Positions 44,880 to 56,400 of a DNA stretch of 64,000 bases are shown one piece after another. The DNA is from Aradus depressus (Eukaryota > Arthropoda > Insecta > Hemiptera > Aradidae). Numbering within the stretch: position 1 is the stretch's first letter; every line of letters starts with the position of its first letter. The notes under the pieces are model-generated. The model ran no database searches and was not told the origin of the DNA. It worked only from the letters and a program-made list of their open reading frames with translations. Both the position numbers and the translations under genes were made by a program. The stretch lies in the NCBI GenBank assembly GCA_963662175.1, contig OY759214.1:98542115-98606114 (forward strand), given 5' to 3'.

Positions 44880-46220
44880 TCATCCTTTTGGTTGATTTTT
44901 TTGAAGGACCCGATCTGCCCACATTGCATCATACTTGGTGGGAACATATCTTTGTATTGAAGCTGATTTCATGATTCCATCATCGTTGTATAAAATTGAC
45001 ACCAGCTTGCACATTCGGTATATAGCTGTGGTGTTAGAATCAGACCTAAATTCCATGTACGCGGAAGAATCGATTGCTCTAGCCCATCTCCAAGTGACTT
45101 GGGCAAAATCATATCTACGCTCTTCGTTATCTATGTAGACACTGTCAACACAAAAAGCTATTAAAAACTGGTATAATCTTTTAAAGAAACGACCTGTTTC
45201 TACAGTAGACAATGAATTGATCAGTTGATGAGGTGTGTATCCGGATATCCTTTCTGAAATTAATTTGAAACATTTCACAGCCAACAGTCCGTTGAAGTCT
45301 AAATGTTTCAAGCAACCGGTTGTGATCAAGATCATTATCTCAGATTCATCCTCTTTCAGAATCTTATCCTTGGGCTTGTCCATATCTGAATAGCTACCTA
45401 ACGGACAATTCTGAAGTTTGTAGTAAAGATGTACTATATAAAGATAAGGCATTTGCGTGGTGATGATCTTCTTCAATTCATTCTTGATAAACTTCATTCC
45501 CAGAGAACTGGGATAAAAAGGAAATACCTCTGTGTCAGAATGACCTGTTAGATTTGACATTGTAATGGGAAGACGATTTTTGAGTTATGCGTCTACGGAT
45601 TCTACTGGTTTGCATCTCAAGCGTAACAACACTAACATCTGAAGATAACCGGTTCTGATGTGACCTAATGCCTTGTTTTTCTTGACCGTATCAGTCTCAG
45701 TAGTATCGGAAATAATGGGAAAGGCGCTATAAGCATTCCTGAATTGTTCAGACATATCATCCATGGAAGCTACTGCATAACTCCCATTTTGATAACAAGC
45801 TGTCATATGAGCGATTCTTAACGCACATCCAGTTCCGTCTTGTGTGGTTCCAGCCAACTTTGGATCTTCAGTAACGGTTTGCAGGTTCGCTGATTTAATC
45901 ATGCTAGCTCTCAATTCCTCCCAAGTACCCGGAGCAACTATAGAAACAGTATGGCTTCCTGATCCTGGAGGTGCGACTATGTCCTCCAAAGGGACTGATG
46001 TTTGGTTTCTCCTCCAAACCAACAATCTAACCATTTGTGTTACGATATCTTTAAATCCATTGCCCTTGCAGTTCCCTGTGGCCAAAAACCAGATCCAACG
46101 TTGCCAGATATTGTCTTGGATAGAAGCTTCTAATGGAAAGGAGGGGAAACTCGCAACCTTCTCTAAGAAAATAGTATCATTCCAGTTAGTGCTTTGGCGG
46201 GTTATATCTTGGGTGGCTTA
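44880..46220 (-). pseudogene. Endogenous rhabdovirus-like nucleoprotein relic
   Basis: On the minus strand a single frame runs from an upstream stop at 46220-46218 to TGA at 44882-44880, about 445 codons, close to full nucleoprotein length. It is interrupted by only one in-frame TAA (45587-45585), with no frameshift. Segments such as RIAHMTACYQNGSYAV, NAYSAFPIISDT, GHIRTGYLQMLVLL, MPYLYIVHLYYK and VTWRWARAIDSSAYMEF resemble rhabdovirus nucleoproteins, nearest by eye to plant-infecting genera. The nucleoprotein coats viral RNA; here it is a genomic fossil without obvious start codon or viral gene-junction signals. It lies within the TIR element 43831-47075 and on the same strand as GTPBP2 just upstream. 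Family assignment is by pattern only. Confidence 0.6.
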
Positions 46221-47171
46221 AGTCTGGATCTCGGTCTCATCAACTATCAACGAACCCTGGGTCCGAGAGGATGAGAAAGGATTAGACATACGAGAAACAG
46301 GTGGTCGAAAAACTGATAGAATTGCTGATTGTTGCAGACTGAATTGTTATCTAGTACTTTAGGCGAGGTTTCACTACTGGTTACCCGATCAGTTTTTATT
46401 TTTATTGTATATAGTATTTCTGTCCAGTATATATATATTTTATTTCTTGTTTTTTTTTATAATCGGAGTATATTAAAAGTTTTATCAAACATCTTTTTGT
46501 TTCATCATTTTTAAATTTAACTTTGTATTTGGCTAAGGGTTGGGGAACATAAAAATTGTTTTTAAATAGAGATTTTTTAAGAAGGAAATCTAGGGGAAAC
46601 TTGAAATGAGTTTATTATAAAGACATTTTAAAATAATGGCCTGGCAACACTGGTTTTTCAACTGTGTTGTAATATTTTTTACAGTCTTTGTTTCCTTCTT
46701 TATGTTTCATGTATTAACAAAAATAAATATTTACCGTTTTCAAGAATACTATATAGAATTGAATGAAATAGATTATTTTTAAAATAATTAAAAAATAAAC
46801 GTGCAATTAGACAGATGGAAATTACCTCAAACAGTACAATGTTATCGACTTTTCAAGGTTATATTTAAGTTTCATGCAGCTTAGAATACATATAAAATCG
46901 ACTGTAAACCACTTTCTACTTCGTTTAAACCATCAAGTATACATATTTACGTATATTCACATGTTTGTGCGCTTTTTTTTTGCCCTTTAGAACCTTGTTT
47001 TTTCATTGAATTATAGTTGCAACATTCGCGGGCGTTTACAAGAATGTAACTCTCGCCAATGTTGAGGGATTGCTGTATAATAATTGACCAATTAGATAAA
47101 AACGCGATTAAGGGAGAAAAAAAATTAGACGAAAGCTCCTAAATGATGTGTAATGAAGTGTTGAGAAGTGA

Positions 47172-47441
47172 TCAGCCCGTGGTCTCCTCCAGTGGGAACA
47201 CCTGGGTCACCTTGCCTATCCCTTTAGAGAGGCCGTCCCGGAAGAGGAGGCGAGCCCCGGTCCGGATGAACTCCGGATGACAGACGAACCTGAAGAGGGC
47301 CGAGGCACGTTCGTTGGTGTGAAGACGGTCTGCTTGCATGATTCCCTCAATCACGGCCGTCTGACGGATGTTTCCAATGTGGACTGTGGTTTGGAACCCT
47401 GGCTGAATCCCCGTAGAATGGTGCAGTACGCAAATGGTTGC
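47172..47441 (-). CDS. GTPBP2: GTPBP2 exon 10 (last)
   Basis: 90 codons including TGA at 47174-47172, acceptor ttttcatag. Encodes [15 protein letters not shown] and [16 protein letters not shown]. The 3' UTR soon enters the TIR element ending at 47075. Confidence 0.93.
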   Translation of the reverse strand, partial: ATICVLHHSTGIQPGFQTTVHIGNIRQTAVIEGIMQADRLHTNERASALFRFVCHPEFIRTGARLLFRDGLSKGIGKVTQVFPLEETTG

Positions 47442-50400
47442 CTATGAAAAAAATATAATACCACTTTAGTTTATGTGCATCCCACGATTTTTTGGGGGGT
47501 TCCGTAGGTTTGAAACATTTTAAAAAAACAAAAAAACGGAAAACCCTTATAATCTGTGTACATCTCTGCAGAAACCTAACTACTGTTTTTTTTTTTTTTT
47601 TGTTTATTAGAAATACCGTCCGACCCCAAGAAAATTATGAAGGGCAATCCCACAATTTTTTTCCTAATTCCGAATTTGTAGGAAAAAAAGAAAAGAGAAA
47701 GCCGAGTAGGAAGTCATACGACCTATAAAATGCTAACTGATTCGCTATCATATATATTATTTTCGACATTTTATCTAATCGTAAAGGAGCAAAATCACCA
47801 TTCTTCAAGTGATCCTCAGATCCTGCCCCCTTTCCCTTCGACCGATCCCGCTGAAATTCTTTTTCGAAAATTTGTTTTCCACTTTTAGAATCGGAAAACA
47901 TGAAATTCCGGTGAAAACTCAACATCGAATTTGAAACCAATTACATAACGTTCCTTATACTTCGTCTATTTGGGAAGTACGTTAATGTCAAAGTTAAATT
48001 CAATATAAAATTAGGAATATATTATACCAAATGAAGGTGAACTGTCCGATCGTTGAACTTGAAAATATCAATGATGAAAGGATAGTAACATTTTTTGTCT
48101 TTGTGAAAGGAAGATATTTTTTATGCGGAGTATGATATTTAACAAGAAGCTCAGGATTATTCACGGAAAATTGGATTTAGTTGTGCCAAGAAGGAAGGGG
48201 GAGGGGAGACCCAGTAAGAGATGATTACAAGAGAATGAGAACAGAAGGTCGGTCAAAGACTGGAGGAGACGAAGATTCTACAATGAAAGGTGCATAGTGT
48301 TACTCACCTGAAAGAAGACACAAGCAGAGACAGGCTCCTGGGGAGTGATGAGGACCATCCCGGAGCGGAGTGAGGAGGGGGCGGGGATGAGGGCGAGGCT
48401 GGCACTCTGAGAGGAGTGGACCAGCCGACAGGGGGCCTTGTTCCGATGGATCGACTGGATTTTAACTGGAGTGAAGTTACCATCGTTATCTGGACCTGAA
48501 ATAACAGAAAAATTATCTTAGCTAGTAGCTAAATTATATAATGAGCCAGTATGTTTTTTATCTGAGGCGCCATCCTTCGGATAGGAAGTTAAGCGATGGC
48601 CCCGAGCATGTACAATGTCAGGTACTCGTTAAAGACCCTTATTTACCCTAGGTGAATAAAAATTTAGAGTAGGCAAAATTTAGGACTCCCATAACTAGGG
48701 CTCATGTCCACCAGAACGATGAAAGAGCGCTCTGATTGTAGGCGATATGACCTCGTAGTTAAAGCCCGGTCATGAGTCACAATAACTAACTAAGGAAAAC
48801 ACCTGCATGCAGTAACTTATATGCTAGCATTCATTAATAGCCACTTACCAGATGACTTGAACAGACGTGTTTCGGGGTGAAAAACACTTTTATTTATTTG
48901 TCTCTATAACGGTGATATTTAGTTACTGACAACATCCAAAGCCCCGGCAGAGAGTTTTAACTACGAAATAAAACTTTCCTGGACGGTATTCGAACTAGCA
49001 ACCATGGTGAGATCATGCGACCAAAGCCCTACGCTCGAGCGCATGGGCACAATGGCTCCAATAAAAATTCTAATAGACAATGACTTACCAACGAGAAGAT
49101 CAGCTCCCTCCATTATAAGACCTTTTGTAAGCAATCCACCAACCACAGATCCCACATCAGCTACCCTAAATATTTCATCTATTTGAAACTCGCAAGGCTC
49201 CTGAAATAATAATAATTTAAAAAACTATATGAAATAAGGAACATTTCTGTTGAAAGCAGGACAATCCATTGACCTACCTGATCGAGTCTTTCCTTCTCCT
49301 TCGTGGAAATCCCAGGAGGAAGCACATAGAGGAACTTGGTTAGGAGGTCCAGGCCGTCTCCAGTCACGTTGGAGACACAGAAGATAGGGACAATGTTCTC
49401 ACGGAGCTGGTTGGAGCTGGCCGTGATCACATCGTCGTCATTGGTAACCACCAGAGGCACCTGACATCAAACAATTTGAGTTACAGCAGACGATCGAGTC
49501 ACAACACAATATAAAACTCAATGGCTTAATTAAGACGGGAAGCTATAATTTTCTACATTCGTACATTTTCCAGTATCCACCTCCCACTTCTTATTGCCCA
49601 GTGACCATAACCGTTGGGAATCCTCCATAAGGGAGGTCGAATAAACCGTAGACAGTGAATAGACTGATCAGGTAAGCGGGCGCGCTCCCACACCACACTC
49701 TCTCTCTACTTCGCTACTAGAGAATATAATTTATCTCCGCTATATCTAAATTTATCGAAAAAATGTTAAAAATGAAAATGTCTTTCATATTATTTCAGTA
49801 GGTAACGTTTTTACTCAGGATAAATAATAACTAAAGAAACACTAAACAACTTCTCTGTCTGCTAGTCACCCTCTCCTCAGTGATTTTGAAATCATATATC
49901 CTACAACTTATTCCTAAATAGGCAGATACAAAATACATATCGAGTTCGGTGGAAATGTGTTCAGCCATGTCCCCGTGATGAGCAATACCCTACATGCTTT
50001 CTACTCAACACTGTATTCGAAGAATGTTTTTCATATATTTATTTATTTTTTGTCAGCTAAAATTGATTTTATTCATACTCAGTGCAATATTAACATTTTT
50101 TACGTTATACATATTAAGGTGTTATTTTTATTTTATTTTTATTTTCAATATATATTTTTTTTATTTGCCCCTTTTTAGTTAAAATTTGTTATTTTTACAA
50201 TAGATTACAGATTATTATGCACTGTGTTCAAGATCGCGGGATCGAAAACAGGCTGAGGCCCTTCGGTTCTTTATGTGGAAAGAAAACATACCTTATGAGC
50301 CTGTGCGATGTCAGGTATTCGACCCCTACCAAACTAATCCTGGGCAGGAATTTAGTAGAGTCAGTCGGGTTCAAGTACACCAGAGCAACGAAATAGCGCA

Positions 50401-53400
50401 ATGGCAGTAGTTGAAATGACCTTGTCGTTTAAATCCGGGCATGTTACAAAGAACATCAGTATGTTTGCAAGCCCTGATGATATAAAATAAATCGAAACGT
50501 CGGCAAATGAATTTTGGTGCATTTTTTTTTCTCTTTTTATATAGTAGTTTACTTCTATAGTCAAGAGCGGCTAGCCCAGAGGTAGCGTGCTAGCCTACTG
50601 AGCTCAAGATCGCGGGTATGAAACCCGGCCGAGGCCCTTAAGTTTTTTTTATCTCGGAAGTGAAAAAACCCTTGAACACGGCGTCTTTTGGATGGGAAGC
50701 TAATGGTCCTGACGATATGAACTCATAGTTAAAGCCCGGACATGTGTCATAATATTATACAGTCGCAACTCAACAACTAGATATGTATGGATAAATGTGT
50801 GACCTTGCGACAACCAGGGGAGGTGAGGAGCTGTTTGAGATGGTCGAGGGTGGATGCTCCAGAGCCGAGGTCAGTCTTGGTGATGACCACGAAGATGGGA
50901 ACCTCCAGAGCTGTGGAGATGGCGATATGCTCTCTTGTCATCCCCACCACTCCAGCCTGTCCACTCACCACCAGCATGGCATGGTGCGGTCGGTACCCAC
51001 TTACTGCCCCCACTGCAAACAGATAACACTCCACATTAGAATAATAATACCTCAATATAAGCGAATTCTAGCGAATGTTATTCACGATTTGTTTTATTTA
51101 TAAAATTCTATAATATCAGTACGTCTACTTTTAAAATACATAGTTGAATAATTCTTAAAACGAATACAGATTACATAATAAATAAGTAAATTTGACTTTA
51201 CTTAACGTCCATACATATAATGTGAAAAATAACTTTGCTCCAAAGAGAATTTTAAAAGATAAAGAAAAGCAGAATCAGTCTTCAAAAATTTCCTTCTTTA
51301 AAAGAGAACGAATGCTCATCTTGAGTCAAAGAATTCTTTACCTATGATTCAGACAAAAATTACTCTGTCTGAATCACAGACATTGTCTTTCCCCAGTACG
51401 AATTAATCAACTCCTTCTGAAACCGATTTGGTTCGGACTTACCTTTTTGAAGTGTCAACCTTTTCCTTATTGAAAGAAAATAAATAAAAAAGTAAACAGA
51501 AACAAATACCTGTGGTTCTTAGATATTTTCTATGACCAGCGAGATCGAGCAGAGAGATGAACTTTGTGCAGCTTGTATCCTCACCACTAATGAGATCACT
51601 TGATTTGATGACTTGACCCTAAAACATAAGGAATTTTATAAATGAACAACTCACATTCACCAGTTTTGTCCGTTACGTTAGTTAGTTATGCCCGGGCTTT
51701 AACTACGACGTCATATCGCCTACTACCAGAGCGCTCTTTCGTCACTCTGGTGGACATGAGCTCGACTCTACTATGGGAGTTCTAAATTTTGCCTACCCTA
51801 AATTTTTATTCACCTAGGGTAGGGGTATTTAACGAGTACCTGATATCGTAGAGGCACGAGACCATCGCTTAACGTCCCATCCAAAGGACGGCATGTTTAA
51901 GTTTATTTTATCTCCCAGATAAAATAAACTAAGGACTTCGGCCGGGTTTCGAATCCACGATCTTGAGCTCAGTAAGCAAGCACGCACACCCCTGAGCTAC
52001 TGGCGCACTCCCCTACTTTCCTGTATTTATTGTTAACTAGATAATTTTATGCTAGGAGAAACTACAGCTTCTGTCAAATATTGTGAACTTTCACTAAGTA
52101 GGTCTTAGTAATTATTATTCCATTCATAACTTGCTTTAGGTCTTTTCTTGTGGTGTCTCATAGTTCTTTTAATTTATTTTTAAATAAAATTAGGGGGTAG
52201 CCTCTGAGCTTAGGGTCTATAACTAAGGGTCTATAATTTTCTACACCTGATATATATATGTATAATAAACTTACTTGAGAGTCAAATCCGAGGAACTCGT
52301 GAGATATGGATGAGGTACGTCCGGACTGTACCTCGTGAAGATGTCTAAAGGTATTGAGTCGAGCAAGACCCCTTCCATTGTCCAGATCTCCCTGGGTGAG
52401 CACCCCGACCAGAGTAGACTTTCCGGCGTCAGCACTCCCCATCACCGCCACCCGAACCTCTATCGTGTGTTGGTCTGCAGGCACCTGTAAAAAAACATTG
52501 CCAATTTGTACTTAACTCTGGACAACTATATCACGGATCACGAGTTAAACGTTCTGGTTATTTCCCCTCCATTTCACCAATTTCAGATTATCCACCCTCA
52601 TCCCACTTGATGGACTAAAGTGCCATTTCTTTGCAGCTCCTCTCCACCTATTATTGCTACTTTAAAATGGCAGTAATTAATAACATTTTCCACAGTTGAG
52701 CTGCTATTTTATGAGTAGGAGATTACCTACCTCTTTCTCTTAAGCATGTTTCACTTTATCTTCCACTCGCTCTAATCTTATATATTTTAATATTCTTAAT
52801 AAATATATTTATAATAATAATTTGTCATTGTTCCTATGATTGAACCAATCTATAACATTACGCTCTCAAATTTCAAAATTGTCAAAACTTTTTTTTTTTT
52901 TTTTTTTTTTTGCATTCGAGGGGGAAATGCTGTGACGCACATCCAGGGAAGGTAGCCCTGGATAGTGTGGGACTCGAGACGGTTCACCATCACCATACCC
53001 ACTAAAACCCCCTCCTTGCCGATCCTGATTCCCTTCCGCGGAACTGACGGTCTGTCATTACTTCGCGGAAGGGAGGAAGGGTGGCTGGTAACGCCCCTTC
53101 TTCTGTTTTATTACCGCTACTGTTCCTTGTCAGCCCTCTCCTGAAGGGCCAACCCGCCCATGATGAGCGCTGCAAAATCGCAGCCTTCATCCCACGACTC
53201 CTGGGAGCGCAGCATAGCGTCCACGTAACTGGTAGCAGTCAGCGGGGCGCCCATGCTGCACTCCAGATTTTTCCTTCCCTCCTCAAATCTGGGGCATTTG
53301 AGGAGGACATGCTCCGCCGACTCCGTCTCACCAAGGCACGCGGGGCAGTCTGGTGTTGTTGCTGCCCCGATTTTGTGGAGGTACCCCCGGAACCCACCGT

Positions 53401-56400
53401 GTCCCGTGAGTACCTGGGTGAGGTGGTAATTCACCTCCCCATGCTTTCTGGTGAGCCAAGGCTCAACTCGAGGGATGAGCCGATGGGTCCACCGTCCCTT
53501 TGTGGACTTGTCCCATTCTTCCTGCCACTCCCTAATTGTCCTGGCCCTCTCTGGCTCTGCTGGACCAGGGCTGGCCCCCGCGTCCTGATAGAAGACCCGG
53601 TTTCCCCTGTGGTCGAAGCGCTGCACCACCTCTTCCACCTGAACCGGGTCTTGTTTCCTTTTGGTGTCGCGTACGTTCCCGTGCCAAGAGGTCAATGGGG
53701 GGCAGCCCAAAAAGTGTCAAAACTATAAATTGAATTCGGTACCTATTACTTCTTAGTAAACGTTTTGAAAATAATACGAGTTAGTTATTATGGACTCATG
53801 TCAGGGTTTTAACTACGAGGTCATATCGCCTACTACTAGAGCGCTCCTTCGTCACTCTAGTGGACATGAGCCCGACTGTACTGTGGGAGTCCTAAATTTT
53901 GCCTACCTTAAATTTGTATTCACCTAGGGCAGGGGTCTTTAACGATTACCTGACATCGTACAGGCTCGGGACCATCGCTTAACGTCCCATCGGAAGGACG
54001 GTGCGCTTAAGTTTATTTTACCTCCCAGATAAAATAAACTAAGGGCTTCGGCCGGGTTTCGAACCCACGATCTTAAGCTCGGAAGGCAAGCACGCACACA
54101 TACCACTGAGCTATCGGCGCCCTCTTTTTGAAAATAGATATACAATTAACATTAAATTACAATTCTTTTTAGCCTTGGTGACAATATAGCAGGGAGCAGA
54201 ATAACAGTTTGTTTAGCCTTGGTAACAATATAGCAGGGAGCAGAATAACAGTTTGTTTAGCCCTGATAACAATATATCAGGGAGCAGAATAACAGTTTGT
54301 TTAGCCTTGGTAACAATATAGCAAGTAGCAGAATAACAGTTTGTTTAGCCTTGGTAACAATATAGCAGGGAGCAGGAAAGGAAAGCAGCTCAACGAGTAA
54401 CAAAGAAGAATAACAGGATTTAAATTGAATGTTAGGATACATTGCGATACGTTATCCTGCAAAAAAATCTGTTACTTTTGAATTGAAATAACAGTCGGCT
54501 ATAATTGAACGTTTGTAATGATTTAAAAGAAATGAAAAACAATTTGACAAAAGTCGTCGGTGAATCATTGGCAATATATTTCCTTAGAACGAATTAATAA
54601 TAATCCAATAGTTGAATTACATGGCGGGGCTCCTAAATCCTCATACTATATTTTATGTCAATAAATTCATTACATCGGCAGTTATTAGGGTTTTTGAATT
54701 GAGCTTCCCTGATCCTCCCTTCCCCTTCTGCTGATATTGCTGAGATTTGAAAGGTTATGTCCTCATTAGGTTTTGGCTTCAAATATGAAATTTAATGTCG
54801 ATACATTCATTCATTACAACGGCAGTTATTGGGGTTTATGAGTTGAGACCCCCTCTGACCCCCCACTTCTGCCGATTCCACTGAAAATGCATTTGTCGTC
54901 CTTATATCATTTATATTTATAAAATGTTTAATTTTGAAAAGAAAACTAATTTAATTTTATTTTACTTTCTTGGATATTATTTCAAATTATTTTAAATATG
55001 AAAATCGTATTCTAAAATGATCTAAATAGAAAAGAAATGCAGCGTGTAGGTTCAGGGTTTTTCATTTATAAATAGCACACTTCTAAGAAAATAACTCAAG
55101 AGTGAATTGCGGAAATATAAAGAGTTATAATTAGTTGTGCATGATAGATTAGGTTATTGGCCGAGCGTGTTTATCAGAAAAAGTTTAATAACACTTTTCT
55201 ATCTTATCTATTATTTGAAATTACTCTTCAAGATGTATGTCACAGAAAAAAATATAAATAAAAAAAATTTAAAAAAAAAATTGACCGATAAAATAAATTT
55301 ACAGCTTTTAATTAGTTTAATTCAATTTAATAAATACAGTTAGTAATTATTATTTTTTCTGTTATTTAGAAATACGAACAAGAGCAGAAATTTAAAATAT
55401 ATTTATTTTTCAAATCATTTCCCATAACTAGCATATTTTTAGATAATGTCAAAATGAAATAATTAATTCACGTATTCAAAAAATACAACAGTTAACGTGG
55501 AATTTAAAAATGTCTCGAGAGCAAGGGCACACTTTCACTCTTACACTTCATGACCCTGAAGAAGAAATATGAAAAAAAAAAATACATAAATGAAACCTTA
55601 TGTAACTCTAATATTCTTATTACATATAACCATGACCTTTGTACTGATTCAAATTTATGAACAAAGAGAGAAGAGCCGTTGGAGAATCACTCGCAATGTA
55701 CCTCCGCACAACGAATTTAGCGGAAAATTAATAGGTGCCGTTCTTATGGAGTTTTGAACTTAAATATAACATTTCATATCGATACATACATTACATCGGC
55801 AGTTATTAAAATGTTTATGTTAAGCCTCCCTCCCCCAATTCCCCCTCCCTCCCTATGATCGATTTGCTTGAAAATCAATAGGTGTCGTCCTTATGGAGTT
55901 CTGGGTACAAATATAAAATTTCTTGTCGATACATTCATTCTTTTGGGAGTTATAAATAATAATAAATTATTTAAAAAAACGGGACACTAGTTTTCTTTTT
56001 GATAAATTTCATCCCAATATGAAGTAAGATTCCACTTTTAGCTATTGTTCAAAATTCCAACCTCCTATATGCCGCATATAATTTAAATAAATAAGAAAAA
56101 ATTCAGAAACATTGTCACACCAACTAAAGCTACGTGTCCAACAAGTTTGAGCCAAATCACAAGATATATTTTTTTAGCTGATCCATTTGACATTTGAGTG
56201 ATTTATGTATCTATTCTTCCCAAGTTTCAAAGAAAAAAAATTAAATAACCGTTATATAAACGCCGTGTTTCATACACATAAACATTATTTCATTTTCATA
56301 GCACAGTTCGTCCACAGATATTCTTCTATAAGATCTATCGGAATTTCTGTTTCTTTATTACTTTCATTAATAATATAATTTATTTTTTATTAGTTATTTA

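Larger units (their letters stand above)
43831..47075. mobile_element. TIR element (pogo/Tigger-like ends, TA TSD) enclosing a viral relic
   Basis: Ends cagtaatccctcaacattcg (43831) and cgccaatgttgagggattgctg (to 47075) are inverted repeats bordered by TA. Second-order similarity (gtaact, attcgc) continues inward. The 3245-bp interior has no recognisable transposase but contains the rhabdovirus-N-like pseudogene and a perfect hairpin. The right end lies 97 bp beyond the GTPBP2 stop codon. The ends could belong to one element or to two separate MITEs. Confidence 0.55.

Noticed and set aside
44935..46221. Plus-strand frames over the viral relic
   Set aside because: Antisense shadows of the minus nucleoprotein-like frame.
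48120..48295. Possible LINE C-terminal scrap ([14 protein letters not shown]) beside GTPBP2 exon 9
   Set aside because: Too short and interrupted by a stop; suggestive only.
53081..53733. 215-codon plus frame with signal-like residues
   Set aside because: Antisense of the R1-like ORF2 fragment; GC-rich shadow.
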